From positions 3,228,501-3,292,500 of the forward strand of contig NZ_CP016534.2 of NCBI RefSeq assembly GCF_001687565.2: DNA of 64,000 nt, in the 5' to 3' direction. This stretch comes from Planococcus antarcticus DSM 14505. Its GTDB lineage: Bacteria; Bacillota; Bacilli; Bacillales_A; Planococcaceae. Below, one piece after another: positions 17,044 to 26,118 of this stretch. Each line of letters opens with the position of its first letter. Within the stretch, counting starts at the first letter, position 1. Under the pieces are notes generated by a model. That model did no database searches. It was not told the DNA's origin and saw only the letters and a program-made list of their open reading frames with translations. The translations under genes were made by a program, and so were the position numbers.

Positions 17044-17999
17044 AATTCCCCACTCCTCTGATTAATGATTTTTTCTATTTCTTCGAGCTTTGGCATTGCG
17101 GTCAAAGCTCCTGCTTTTGTCGCGCAAAGCGCTCCTAATTTATTGCCAAAATCAGCACAGTCAATAACTGCCTGCTGTGTTTCAGGCAAGCCCAGCATGT
17201 GGATATGTCGGATAACCCCTGCCATAAAGGCATCTCCTGCCCCGGTTGTATCCACTGGCTGTACAGGAATAACGGGAACATGAAGAGTTTGGCTCTGAAA
17301 AACAGCATGAGTGCCGTTTTCACCATCTGTCACAAACACCAAAGGGATGTCAAAACGAGACAATCGGGAAATTCCTTCTTCCAAGGATTCGGTTGCCATT
17401 AAAAAAGCCAGTTCTACTGTCGTTAGCTTGACGATGTCCGCCATAGGCAAAAATCCGAGGACAGTTTCACGGCAGAGCTCTTCACTTTCCCAGCGTAATG
17501 GACGGATATTGACATCGTACGAACAAAGGACATCAAACTCTTTAGAGATTTCAAGGGCTTTGCGAGTAGTTTTTCGCGCTTCCGGATGAAAAAGAGTCCC
17601 CGAACAAAAATGAAAAATGCTGGCACTTTCAAAAGCTTCTAATTTCAGTTCATGTCTCATCACTTGAAGATCAGGCGTTTCATTGACATAATCCGAAAAC
17701 ACGCGGTCGAACTCCCCCGTCAAGTGAATATACACACCGCTCACCCGTTTTTCTGGAACCACAATAGCGTGGGTTAAATCTACACCTTCCCTCAGCAGTG
17801 CGTTCCGGACAAAAGCAGAGGTTTCGTCATCGCCCGTAATCGTAATGAATCCTGAGGGTATGCCTAAACGGCTGACACCCGCGGCAACATTCACTGTCGC
17901 GCCTCCTAGGTGACGATTGAACGCATCGTTTTTGGTATTCGCTGCGATATAGTCCACAAATGCATCTCCATAGGTCAAGATGTACTTTGTGTTCTCCAT
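17040..17999 (-). CDS. PfkB-family carbohydrate kinase (fructokinase-like)
   Basis: A 319-residue ribokinase-fold kinase. The N-terminal HLGGATVNVAAGVSRLG (residues 30-46) is the substrate-side PfkB signature, and DTTGAGDAFMAG near residue 250 is signature 2 with the catalytic Asp. It phosphorylates a sugar, most plausibly fructose, but 2-keto-3-deoxygluconate or similar substrates cannot be excluded. It is coupled to osmC downstream by a 4-base overlap, a pairing that does not itself indicate a substrate. Confidence 0.9.
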   Translation of the reverse strand: MENTKYILTYGDAFVDYIAANTKNDAFNRHLGGATVNVAAGVSRLGIPSGFITITGDDETSAFVRNALLREGVDLTHAIVVPEKRVSGVYIHLTGEFDRVFSDYVNETPDLQVMRHELKLEAFESASIFHFCSGTLFHPEARKTTRKALEISKEFDVLCSYDVNIRPLRWESEELCRETVLGFLPMADIVKLTTVELAFLMATESLEEGISRLSRFDIPLVFVTDGENGTHAVFQSQTLHVPVIPVQPVDTTGAGDAFMAGVIRHIHMLGLPETQQAVIDCADFGNKLGALCATKAGALTAMPKLEEIEKIINQRSGEL

Positions 18000-18092
18000 G
18001 TTTTGACCTCCCTCGTGTTAAAGGACTGTTTCATTGATATACTATTATTTCAGTCAAAGCAGACTTAATGCAAGCAAAAGGAGTAGATTCCA

Positions 18093-18656
18093 ATGAATGT
18101 CATCATTAGACAAGCGCGGCCGGAAGACGCAGAAAAAGTGGCGCCGCTTATTATCAATGCAATCGGCGATATCGCTAACCATATGACCGCGCAAAAAGAA
18201 CCTGAAGCTGTATTGGAAAAAGTAGAGGACATGATCCGCGGTGAGCACACACGTCATAGCTACCACTATACTTATACGGCTTTAGTAAATGGTGATATCG
18301 CCGGAGCTTTGGTGATCTATCATGGCAATCAAGCCGATGCGCTGGACCGCTATTTGATTAAACAACTCAAAAAGCAAGGTCATGAACGGACAATTGAACC
18401 TGAAGCTCATACCGATGAATGGTATATCGACACCGTTTCAGTCGACCCGGCATACCAAGGTCAGGGAATCGGCTCAAAATTATTTGAATTTGCCGAGACG
18501 CTGGTTTCTTCTCAGAAAGGCGCCAAGCTTTCGTTGAACGTAGATATCGGTAAAAAAGGAGCTATCCGCCTGTATAAGCGCCTCGGCTATTCCGTTTCGG
18601 AACCGTGGACTATCATCGGTGAGCCTTTTCACCATATGGTTAAAGTGATTTCCTGA
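18093..18656 (+). CDS. GNAT-family N-acetyltransferase
   Basis: A 187-residue GNAT protein with the acetyl-CoA pyrophosphate-binding motif after strand 4, VDPAYQGQGIGSKLF (residues 117-131), and a C-terminal YKRLGY segment typical of the fold. The acceptor is unknown. The ATG at 18093 follows AAAGGAG. It is divergent from the pfkB gene. Confidence 0.9.
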   Translation: MNVIIRQARPEDAEKVAPLIINAIGDIANHMTAQKEPEAVLEKVEDMIRGEHTRHSYHYTYTALVNGDIAGALVIYHGNQADALDRYLIKQLKKQGHERTIEPEAHTDEWYIDTVSVDPAYQGQGIGSKLFEFAETLVSSQKGAKLSLNVDIGKKGAIRLYKRLGYSVSEPWTIIGEPFHHMVKVIS

Positions 18657-18666
18657 GAAAGCAGCT

Positions 18667-18697
18667 AAATGGACTCTCATATAATGAAAGTCCATTT
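18667..18697 (+). terminator. Hairpin after the GNAT gene
   Basis: AAATGGACT pairs with AGTCCATTT just after the stop codon. The T tract is short, so termination strength is uncertain. Confidence 0.5.
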
Positions 18698-18763
18698 GAT
18701 TTTGGTGAATTGATTAAACGCCTGCGTAAGAATCGTTGTTTAACAAGAAAACCACTTAACATT

Positions 18764-18806
18764 GATAAAAGCCGCTTCAGAATTTATCTGGGGCGGCTTT
18801 TATCTT
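18764..18806. terminator. Terminator of metNIQ
   Basis: GATAAAAGCCGC (18764-18775) and GCGGCTTTTATC (18793-18804) form a perfect 12-base stem downstream of metQ, with TTTTATC on the minus-strand exit. Confidence 0.8.
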
Positions 18807-18847
18807 AGACCATTTCACGAAAAAATTTCAAGTGGAAGATGCTTCTT

Positions 18848-19675
18848 TTATTCGGCCATCCATTCAGGCTTGCCGAAACCTTCGAATTCCGCATCGATAA
18901 TAGCTTCAAACTCTTCCGATTCCACGATTTCCACTAAGTCCTTAGCCAAATCACTGTCTTCATTTTCAGCAGTAACCGCTACAACATTGCGGTATTGATC
19001 CGGCATGTTTTCCAGAACCAATGCATCGAGCAAATCCATTTCGGCTGCCAGTGCAAAGTTTCCGGGTACAGCGGCTAAATCAGAGCCATCGACTGCACGC
19101 GGCAGCTGACCCGCTTCGATTGGCTGGAAAACCAGGTTTTTTGTATTTGTGACAACGTCCCGTTCTGAAGCCTGCAAGACATCAGCTTCAGGATCCAGCT
19201 CGACCAAGCCTTCGTCCTCAAGCATAAGCAATGCACGTGCACCGTTCACCGGATCATTCGGAATCGCGATGGTCGCTCCATCCTCAATAGCATCCAATGA
19301 ATCGAATTGGTTTGAATAGATGCCCATAGGTGCTGTCGGTACTGTGATTAATGCTGACAGGTCCATGCCCTGCTCCTTTTCAAAATTCTCCAAGTAAATG
19401 GTGTGCTGGAACAGGTTGGCATCGATATCGCCGCCATCAAGCGCCACGTTCGGTTGGATATAATCACTGAACTCCACAATATCGACCGTATAGCCCTTTT
19501 CCTCCAAGCTTGGCACAATTGCCTGGCTCAGCATATCACTGTAAGGCCCCGCAGTAGCACCTAATTTAATGTCTTTTGAAGCTTGTTCTGTCCCTGCCGA
19601 TTCATTTTCTTCTCCACTGCCGCATGCTGCCAAAGCGAGCACACTTGCTGCCACTATCAATCCTGGTTTTTTCAT
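18848..19675 (-). CDS. metQ: Methionine ABC transporter binding lipoprotein MetQ
   Basis: A 275-residue NlpA/MetQ-family lipoprotein. Lipobox LAAC gives the modified Cys18. The core has the family motifs KLGATAGPYSDML, VEFSDYIQPNVAL and FQHTIYLENF. It binds D- or L-methionine outside the membrane and delivers it to MetI/MetN. It is the last gene of the SAM-riboswitch-controlled operon. Confidence 0.96.
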   Translation of the reverse strand: MKKPGLIVAASVLALAACGSGEENESAGTEQASKDIKLGATAGPYSDMLSQAIVPSLEEKGYTVDIVEFSDYIQPNVALDGGDIDANLFQHTIYLENFEKEQGMDLSALITVPTAPMGIYSNQFDSLDAIEDGATIAIPNDPVNGARALLMLEDEGLVELDPEADVLQASERDVVTNTKNLVFQPIEAGQLPRAVDGSDLAAVPGNFALAAEMDLLDALVLENMPDQYRNVVAVTAENEDSDLAKDLVEIVESEEFEAIIDAEFEGFGKPEWMAE

Positions 19676-19687
19676 GTCATTCTCCCC

Positions 19688-20359
19688 TTATCGTTTATCG
19701 ATGGCTTTCGCTGTATAATCTCCTGCCAGTTGAATCAATTGGACCAGCACAATCAAAATGACGACTGTGACAATCATGATGGTATTATCGTACCGGTAAT
19801 AACCGAAGCGGATGGCCAAATCTCCAATGCCTCCGCCTCCTACAACGCCGGCCATGGCAGAATAGGCCACTAAACTGATGATCGTCAATGTAACGCCTTG
19901 GATAATGCTCGCTTTCGCTTCTGGCAGCAGAACGTCTTTAATAATCATCCAGGGTGTGGCCCCTACTGCAATTGCTGCCTCGATAACACCCTTATCGATC
20001 TCACGGAGTGAGGTTTCCACAATCCGTGCGAAAAAAGGAATGGCTGCAACCGATAAGGATACGCTTGCCGCAATCGGGCCAATTGTCGTTCCCGTAATGA
20101 ATTTCGTCAACGGGATAAGTGCCACCAATAAAATAATAAACGGAATAGAGCGAACGATATTAACAATAAAACCGACCACGGAATTCACTGGACGATTTTC
20201 AAGAAACAAGCCGCGGTCAGTGATGAACAGCAAAATTCCCAGTGGCAAACCAACGATTAATGCCACAGATAATGAGATGCCAATCATCGTTAACGTTTGA
20301 AAAAATGCAGTCTGTATTTCCGGCCATAGCTCGATAATTCGTCCCCATTCAATGCCCAT
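19688..20359 (-). CDS. metI: Methionine ABC transporter permease MetI
   Basis: A 223-residue permease with five predicted helices and the BPD transport signature around EAAIAVGATPWMII. It forms the membrane pore of the methionine importer. It overlaps metN by 11 bases, indicating translational coupling, and is followed by metQ. Confidence 0.96.
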   Translation of the reverse strand: MGIEWGRIIELWPEIQTAFFQTLTMIGISLSVALIVGLPLGILLFITDRGLFLENRPVNSVVGFIVNIVRSIPFIILLVALIPLTKFITGTTIGPIAASVSLSVAAIPFFARIVETSLREIDKGVIEAAIAVGATPWMIIKDVLLPEAKASIIQGVTLTIISLVAYSAMAGVVGGGGIGDLAIRFGYYRYDNTIMIVTVVILIVLVQLIQLAGDYTAKAIDKR

Positions 20360-21362
20360 TCGGAATCACCTCCACGATTGCTGACCTGCTTTCCATATAC
20401 TTTAATGCATCCATCACAGCGGACGAAGTCCCTTTCAATTCCATGATGAAAATGCCAAGAGGCCGTTCTTGAATGTATTCGATTGCTCCGTGCAAAAAAT
20501 TACCTTTTATCGGATAATGCTGCAGCATGTCAGAAATTACACCTTCTCCTGCTACAGTGCCCTTGAATAGCACTTTCACCAGGGTCCCTGTAAATTCGCT
20601 CAGGATATGCTCTGGAACATTGAATGATACGACACTGGAAATGAATTCCTTCGTCAAATCTTTTTGGGGCTCTGCAAAAATGTCGTATACCTGTCCTTCT
20701 TCAATGACGCGTCCACCCTGCATGACTGCCATTCGGTCACAGATTTCTTTAACTACATTCATTTCATGGGTGATCAGCACAATCGTGATGTTCAATTTGC
20801 GGTTGATGTCTTTCAATAACCGCAAGATAGATAAAGTCGTATTGGGATCAAGTGCAGATGTTGCTTCGTCGCACAACAACACTGCCGGATTGTTGGCCAA
20901 TGCCCGCGCGATACCGACGCGTTGCTTTTGACCGCCGCTCAACTGGGCTGGATAGACATCCCGTTTGTCGGATAAACCGACCATTTCCAGCAGCTCTTCT
21001 ACACGGGTTTCAATGCTTTTCGCGGGGGTGCCTTCTGCTCGGAGCGCAAAAGCGATATTGTCGTAAACTGTCTTTTGGCTGATCAGGTAAAAATGCTGGA
21101 AGATCATACCGATTTTCAAACGCGCTTTTCGCAGCTGTCCTCCGTTCAGTTTGGTCAAATCTTTGCCATCTACTGTCACGCTGCCTGAGGTTGGCCGTTC
21201 AAGCAGGTTGATGCATCGGATCAGCGAGCTTTTGCCGGCGCCTGAATAACCGACGATGCCAAAAATTTCGCCTTTTCCGACACCCAATGAAACATTGTCC
21301 ACTCCGGTGACGGTGCCATGTTTAGTTGTATATGTTTTTGTCAATTTCTGAATCTGTATCAT
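20349..21362 (-). CDS. metN: Methionine ABC transporter ATPase MetN
   Basis: A 337-residue ATPase. It has Walker A GYSGAGKSS (38-46), signature LSGGQ (141-145), Walker B LLCDEATSALD (D165, E166) and a C-terminal NIL domain (about 265-337) that binds methionine and trans-inhibits transport. The start ATG 21362 follows CGGGAGGAAG. Longer in-frame starts would lie inside the riboswitch expression platform and were rejected. It powers methionine import with MetI and MetQ. Confidence 0.96.
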   Translation of the reverse strand: MIQIQKLTKTYTTKHGTVTGVDNVSLGVGKGEIFGIVGYSGAGKSSLIRCINLLERPTSGSVTVDGKDLTKLNGGQLRKARLKIGMIFQHFYLISQKTVYDNIAFALRAEGTPAKSIETRVEELLEMVGLSDKRDVYPAQLSGGQKQRVGIARALANNPAVLLCDEATSALDPNTTLSILRLLKDINRKLNITIVLITHEMNVVKEICDRMAVMQGGRVIEEGQVYDIFAEPQKDLTKEFISSVVSFNVPEHILSEFTGTLVKVLFKGTVAGEGVISDMLQHYPIKGNFLHGAIEYIQERPLGIFIMELKGTSSAVMDALKYMESRSAIVEVIPNGH

Positions 21363-21378
21363 AGCTTCCTCCCGCCAA

Positions 21379-21540
21379 CAAAAAGATGCCTCTTTCATCA
21401 AGAAAGAGACATCAAAAAGTTTAATTTCTCGACTTATCTTCCGGAACATTTGTGTGTTCCGCAGGACTTGGCACCTTCCCATTCGGGGGTTGCCGGACGT
21501 CATAGGGCCTAACCCTCGGTCTCTCTTGATAAGTTCTTGT
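21379..21540 (-). promoter_or_regulatory. SAM-I riboswitch (S-box) with terminator, controlling metNIQ
   Basis: The minus-strand leader shows the conserved S-box order: P1 strand ACTTATCAAGAGAG (near 21521-21534), CGAGGGTTAGGCCC, ATGACG-CCGGCAACC, GAAGGTGCCAAGTCC, and the closing P1 strand GATAAG (21433-21438). A terminator stem follows, GAAAGAG/CTCTTTC with GATG/CATC ends (21385-21413), ending in TTTTTG. High SAM should favour the terminator and shut off methionine uptake. Confidence 0.95.
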
Positions 21541-21568
21541 TATTTGATTGAATTTTATGTTACAGACA

Positions 21569-22375
21569 TTACTGCGGAGTGTCAATCGACTTTTTGAATT
21601 TTTCGTACAATTTCTCGCGACGATCATCGAAAACCGGAATTCGTTTCCGGACTTCCTCTACTTCAGCCAAATCGACTTCCACGTAACCTACGCCTTCTTG
21701 CTTCTTCATATCCAAACGAACCTCTCCCCAGGGAGCAATTACCATCGTGCTGCCGCCAAATTCATTGTTCGGGTCGCTGCCGATGCGGTTCACTGCAACG
21801 ATAAAGCATTGGTTCTCGATGGCGCGTGCCTGCAGCAGAATACGCCAATGGTCAATCCGTGCTTCCGGCCATTCCGCTGACACAAAAACAAGTTTTGCGC
21901 CGTTCAGCGCCTGAGCACGAATCCATTCGGGAAAACGGATATCGTAGCAAATAACTCCGCCATAAACAGTGTCGTCCAGTTTAAAGGTACCAAGTGTATC
22001 TCCTTCTTCAAGATGGATATGCTCATCCATCAAACCGAAGCGATGTGCTTTGTCGTATTCTGAAACAAGCTCACCGTTTTTATCGACAACATACATCGTA
22101 TTATAAAAGCTGTTATTTTTCTCTGTTGAAACAGAGCCCCCAACAATATTCACAGCGTGTTCTTTTGCAAAACTTTTCAGCAACTCTACTGTCCGGTTAG
22201 TACTGTCTGCCAAAGCGCTGAGTTCAGTCAATGCATATCCTGTGTTCCACATTTCAGGCAAAACGATTGTCTCCGCCCCGTTCGCGGTTGCCTCTTTTAA
22301 ATAATTCATGACTTGCTGATAGTTCTGTTCGGGCTCTCCGAATACGATATCCATCTGAACACATGCAATTTTCAT
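21569..22375 (-). CDS. mtnU: Nitrilase-superfamily omega-amidase, MtnU-like
   Basis: A 268-residue carbon-nitrogen hydrolase with the complete Glu-Lys-Cys triad: E41 (VLPEMWN), K109 (YDKAHRFG) and C143 (GGVICYDIRFPEW). It is divergent from an MtnE-like aminotransferase. In B. subtilis MtnU is the omega-amidase that hydrolyses the 2-oxoglutaramate left when MtnE uses glutamine as amino donor. The context therefore supports this role over a generic nitrilase. The start ATG 22375 follows TGGAGGAG; a longer in-frame start is less well placed. Confidence 0.88.
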   Translation of the reverse strand: MKIACVQMDIVFGEPEQNYQQVMNYLKEATANGAETIVLPEMWNTGYALTELSALADSTNRTVELLKSFAKEHAVNIVGGSVSTEKNNSFYNTMYVVDKNGELVSEYDKAHRFGLMDEHIHLEEGDTLGTFKLDDTVYGGVICYDIRFPEWIRAQALNGAKLVFVSAEWPEARIDHWRILLQARAIENQCFIVAVNRIGSDPNNEFGGSTMVIAPWGEVRLDMKKQEGVGYVEVDLAEVEEVRKRIPVFDDRREKLYEKFKKSIDTPQ

Positions 22376-22460
22376 ATTTTCTCCTCCAGTAGACAAGCTA
22401 ACTTAAATTCTATAAGATTCGGAGTAGATGTGCAATTATTTCGAAAACAAGGAGAATCTT

Positions 22461-23624
22461 ATGGAATTTTCAAATCGCCTGCAAAACCTGCCCCCACAAT
22501 TTTTTGCATCACTGGTTGCCAAAACAAGCAAAGCCATAGCCGAAGGCCGTGACGTCATTAACCTTGGCCAGGGCAATCCCGACCAGCCGACGCCTGACCA
22601 TATCGTCAAAGCGCTGCAAATTGCCGCAGCTGATCCAAAAACGCATAAGTATTCACCTTTCCGTGGAATTTCAGAATTGCGTCAAGCTGCAGTGGATTTC
22701 TACAAACGTGAATACGGCGTAGACATCGACCCCGATTTAGAAGTAGCCATTTTGGCAGGAACAAAAATTGGCCTTGTCGAGTTGCCGTTAGCATTGCTGA
22801 ATCCACAAGACCTCTTGCTGCTGCCGGACCCTGGCTATCCTGATTACCTGTCAGGTGCTCCACTTGCAGACATTGACTATGAGCTGATGTGGCTAGACCC
22901 TGAAAACGGCTATTTGCCGAACTACAGCAAACTGCTGGAATCTGTCCGAACGCGAGCAAAGCTGATGTACTTGAACTATCCCAACAACCCAACAGGCGCA
23001 GTAGCAAATAAAGATTTCTTTGATGAGACAGTTGCTTTCGCAAAAGACAATGGCATTGCGGTTGTCCATGATTTCGCTTACGGAGCTGTCGGATTCGAAG
23101 GAAAAAAACCAGTGAGCTTCCTGCAATCCGAAGGAGCCAAAGAAGTCGGCGTCGAGATGTATACTTTATCGAAAACCTATAATATGGCCGGCTGGCGTAT
23201 CGGATTTGCTGCCGGCAACGCTAAAATGATTGAAGCGTTAAACTTAGTCCAGGACCATTTATTTGCCGGCTTATTCCCCGCTGTCCAATTGGCTGCAGCT
23301 GAAGCACTGAATGCTGATCAGCAATGCGTAGACGAGTTGGTGGACCTTTATGAAAAGCGCCGTAATGTCCTCGTCACAGAATGCTCACGCATCGGCTGGG
23401 AAATTAAAGCACCGCTTGGCTCTTTCTTTGCTTGGCTACCGATTCCAGAAGGCTTTACGAGTCTAGAGTTCGCTGACTTCCTTCTTGACAAAGCAGATAT
23501 TTCCGTTGCTGCAGGCAGTGGATTCGGCGATGGTGGAGAAGGGTTTATCCGTGTCGGATTATTGGTTGATGAAACCCGCATCATCGAAGCGATAGACCGC
23601 ATCGATAAATTAAACTTATTCTAA
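22461..23624 (+). CDS. mtnE: PLP aminotransferase, MtnE-like (methionine salvage)
   Basis: A 387-residue fold-type I aminotransferase. It shows the INLGQGNPDQPTPDHI N-terminal pattern, NPTG loop (176-179), D204 region VVHDFAYG and PLP lysine K238 in TLSKTYNMAGWR. The sequence closely resembles the B. subtilis MtnE type that transaminates 4-methylthio-2-oxobutyrate to methionine with glutamine. The adjacent divergent mtnU fits that pathway; the rest of the mtn genes are not in this window. ATG 22461 follows AAGGAGAA. Confidence 0.87.
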   Translation: MEFSNRLQNLPPQFFASLVAKTSKAIAEGRDVINLGQGNPDQPTPDHIVKALQIAAADPKTHKYSPFRGISELRQAAVDFYKREYGVDIDPDLEVAILAGTKIGLVELPLALLNPQDLLLLPDPGYPDYLSGAPLADIDYELMWLDPENGYLPNYSKLLESVRTRAKLMYLNYPNNPTGAVANKDFFDETVAFAKDNGIAVVHDFAYGAVGFEGKKPVSFLQSEGAKEVGVEMYTLSKTYNMAGWRIGFAAGNAKMIEALNLVQDHLFAGLFPAVQLAAAEALNADQQCVDELVDLYEKRRNVLVTECSRIGWEIKAPLGSFFAWLPIPEGFTSLEFADFLLDKADISVAAGSGFGDGGEGFIRVGLLVDETRIIEAIDRIDKLNLF

Positions 23625-23631
23625 AATGCAC

Positions 23632-23671
23632 AAAAGACAGCTGCCCAAATTAGAGCAACTGTCTTTTTTCC
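23632..23671. terminator. Bidirectional terminator between mtnE and signal peptidase
   Basis: AAAAGACAG (23632-23640) pairs with CTGTCTTTT (23659-23667), with a TTTTTT tract on the plus strand. The genes on both sides converge on it. Confidence 0.8.
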
Positions 23672-23698
23672 GCTTCGGAACGATAAACTGTTTTTTCG

Positions 23699-24232
23699 TC
23701 ATTCTACAATCCCAACATGCTCAAGAGGAGAAAGCCTAACTTTCACTTCACCGACGATCGAGTCCTTGGAAATAAACCCCAACACCCTGGAGTCCATGCT
23801 ATTCAGACGATTATCCCCTAAAACATAATAGAATTCAGCAGGCACGGTAAATTCCTCAAAATCCTCAGTTAGTCTTACAGTTCCCTGCTGCTCCACTATT
23901 TTTCGGTTCTTATCCAAATAAGGCTCAGCTTCAGCCCTACCATTGACAAATAGTTGATCGTCTTCCATGGAAATGCGGTCACCTGGAACACCAATTACCC
24001 GCTTAATAAAATTGACTCCATTTGGTGCGGTGAAGACAATCATATCAAAATTTTCTATTGTATAAATTTTCATCAGTACGACCTTGTCATCATCTTCGAA
24101 TGTGGGCATCATGGATTCGCCGTGAACAGCCACGGGTTCAAACAAGAAATGCCGTGACATCAGAACAATGAGCACTGTCAAAAAGATGACCCGCATCCAG
24201 GAAATAGATTCTTTTACCGGATCTTCATACAC
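23699..24232 (-). CDS. Signal peptidase I
   Basis: A 177-residue type I signal peptidase of the short Gram-positive SipS kind. It has one N-terminal transmembrane helix (about 13-31), catalytic Ser40 in HGESMMPT and the general-base Lys77 in NFIKRVIGVPGD, followed by the GDNRLNSMDSR box. It cleaves signal peptides of exported proteins on the outer face of the membrane. Start is GTG 24232, six bases after GGAGGG. Confidence 0.95.
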   Translation of the reverse strand: MYEDPVKESISWMRVIFLTVLIVLMSRHFLFEPVAVHGESMMPTFEDDDKVVLMKIYTIENFDMIVFTAPNGVNFIKRVIGVPGDRISMEDDQLFVNGRAEAEPYLDKNRKIVEQQGTVRLTEDFEEFTVPAEFYYVLGDNRLNSMDSRVLGFISKDSIVGEVKVRLSPLEHVGIVE

Positions 24233-24451
24233 ATTGTTCCCTCCTACTCGTTGCTAATTCTTTTTATTATAATACGACTTCTACTTCATGCATACTTTTG
24301 GTGTTTCACGATTCCAATGACCACTTTCCGAAAAGATGAGCGCAAGAGCATCTTGAAAGTTGAAAAGAGTGGCATCCCATTTTATCAATCACCATTCCAA
24401 CCCGCTTATCCGTTTTCTTTATAGTCCACTGGCGTCTGAATCGTCAGACTT
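24233..24451. other. Intergenic region upstream of sip and the SEC-C gene
   Basis: Together with the promoter below, this is the gap between the divergent signal peptidase and SEC-C genes. I find no coding sequence or structured RNA here. Confidence 0.4.
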
Positions 24452-24480
24452 TTGAGCCCGTCGCAATTATATGTTACACT
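24452..24480 (+). promoter_or_regulatory. Candidate promoter of the SEC-C gene
   Basis: TTGAGC (24452-24457) and TACACT (24475-24480) are 17 bases apart. A TG one base before the -10 gives an extended -10 element, 25 bases upstream of the start codon. Confidence 0.5.
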
Positions 24481-24504
24481 CAATAAAAAATGTAGGTGAT
24501 TAGA

Positions 24505-25524
24505 ATGGTAGGAAGAAATGAACCCTGTCCATGCGGCAGCGGCAAAAAATACAAAAAATGTCACGGAAAACAGCAAACTGTGTCCATCAATGATTTGGTG
24601 AATGAAGAACTGTTCAAAGTACGCCAGCAGTTCTTCTCGGAAAATCCGAATCAGGAGCAACTCGCCGATTTTCGTGAACTTCAACAGGCATGGCAGCCAC
24701 GCTTGATGCAGTCCATGGCTGAAAACGATGCGCAAGCATTTGTTATCGAGAATTTCCTGTTCATGAAAAAGCCAGAACTATGGGAAGACTTTTTGGCTAA
24801 ACAAATTGAGCTATCCCAACGCCCTTCAACTAAAGAAGTGCTTGGAAACTGGAAAAATGTAAAAGTATTCCTTGGCCAATACATCGAAGGCAATACAGAA
24901 ACAGCTCAGTTCACAGACATCTTTACGGGTGAAACGCTTCAAATAGCAGATCAGCCGCCAACCGATATGGAAAACGGACAAGGCTTACTGGCAATTCTTC
25001 TGCCGGACTCCCGTGTCGGAAAAGAAGGCGTCCTGTTCCTTAATGGCTACTTGACGGTCGTTGGGGAATTCGCTCCATTCTTTGAGCAGCTGAAAACACA
25101 AATCGCTGCTGAAAATGCTTCACAGGATGAAAGTTATCTGCGCGATAATTACTTAGCAGTTGTTGAACAAATCGTCAAGTATTCAACTAGCAGCGTAGAA
25201 GAAAGCATCAAGCTTTCTCCAGAACACGATTCGGTTATGACAGAACTTGACAAGCATATCGAGCAGGCAGATTTTGATGAAGAGACAATCAACAATATCA
25301 CCAGCATCTTAAACAGCTATCTTGTCAGCCAGCAGCCAACTGTCCAAAAACCGGAAGCTCTTGTAGCCGGATACTGGAGATTCTTGCAGGATCACGAACT
25401 AATCAAAGGTCCGATGCTGTCTGCAAAAGACTTAAGTGAAAAATTCGCCGTGTCTTCAAGTACGATTTTGAAGCGTTCAAAAGAATTTGGCACTTATTTC
25501 GAAGAATTACTGGCAAAAAAATAA
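24505..25524 (+). CDS. SEC-C motif protein
   Basis: A 339-residue protein opening with a SEC-C zinc-binding motif, [19 protein letters not shown] (residues 3-21), the same metal knuckle as at the C-terminus of SecA. The body has no family I recognise. The last 45 residues ([24 protein letters not shown]) look like a helix-turn-helix. SEC-C can contact ribosomes or partner proteins, but no function is assigned. ATG 24505 follows TAGGTGAT. Confidence 0.8.
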
Positions 25525-25573
25525 GTTTTAGTCATCCGGGAGGATATTTTCATCCTACCCAGCATTGAAACAG

Positions 25574-25605
25574 AAAAAAGGAGTAGCCGCGGCTACTCCT
25601 TTTTT
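25574..25605. terminator. Bidirectional terminator (perfect 32-base palindrome)
   Basis: AAAAAAGGAGTAGCC mirrors GGCTACTCCTTTTTT around a GC centre. It ends the SEC-C gene and, on the other strand, overlaps the stop of the small membrane protein gene. Confidence 0.88.
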
Positions 25606-25814
25606 TCGTCGTCTTTTTTGCGAAAAGTAATGAGGATATACAGCAGAATTCCTGAAACCAACAACAATAAATACAGACGAATAAAGTAAATCTGAAGCCA
25701 CCAAACATCGGTCAAACTGAAAATGAAGTTGATGAAAGTCACAATAGACAGCAAGATTCCTACAACAAAAATCAGTAATCCGGCATAACGGATCAGTTTC
25801 AGGAAAGATTCCAT
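25593..25814 (-). CDS. Small two-helix membrane protein
   Basis: A 73-residue hypothetical protein with two hydrophobic segments (about residues 9-32 and 40-62) and a highly charged tail (RKKDDEKKE). Its TAG stop lies in the terminator palindrome. Upstream GGGGAGCGATTAG is a weak ribosome binding site. I do not recognise a family; the layout resembles many short Bacillales membrane proteins. Confidence 0.6.
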   Translation of the reverse strand: MESFLKLIRYAGLLIFVVGILLSIVTFINFIFSLTDVWWLQIYFIRLYLLLLVSGILLYILITFRKKDDEKKE

Positions 25815-25953
25815 TCTAATCGCTCCCCGCTCAAAGATAAAGTAATAGTACTATTCCCTTTTTGAAAAAACAACAATCTTTTCCACTGTTTTTCCGCTTG
25901 ATTTTTGTTTGTTGATAACTCTAGCGGGAATCATAGAGAACAACAGGGAAATA

Positions 25954-26086
25954 CTATATAAGTTGAACTAGTGAATATTCATAATCGATATGCCGCAAAA
26001 CAGCTCCGCTTGCCGCGGGCGAGCGCCATACTCAAAGCAACCGAAGCCATTTTTAATAGGATACTTCTTTCGTTCAACTTGTATAG
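25954..26086. repeat. MITE-like element, copy 2, with 15-base terminal inverted repeats
   Basis: The left end CTATATAAGTTGAAC (25954-25968) and the right end GTTCAACTTGTATAG (26072-26086) are inverted repeats with one mismatch. The 133-base interior contains GCCGCAAAACAGCTCCGCTT and CCGCGGGCGAGCGCC and no coding frame. No target-site duplication is obvious. Confidence 0.68.
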
Positions 26087-26118
26087 ATTGTTAATCACAA
26101 TTCTCCAATTCCTTCCCT

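Noticed and set aside
19878..20300. 140-codon plus-strand frame opposite metI
   Set aside because: Antisense to a conserved permease; its composition mirrors that gene and it lacks a ribosome binding site.
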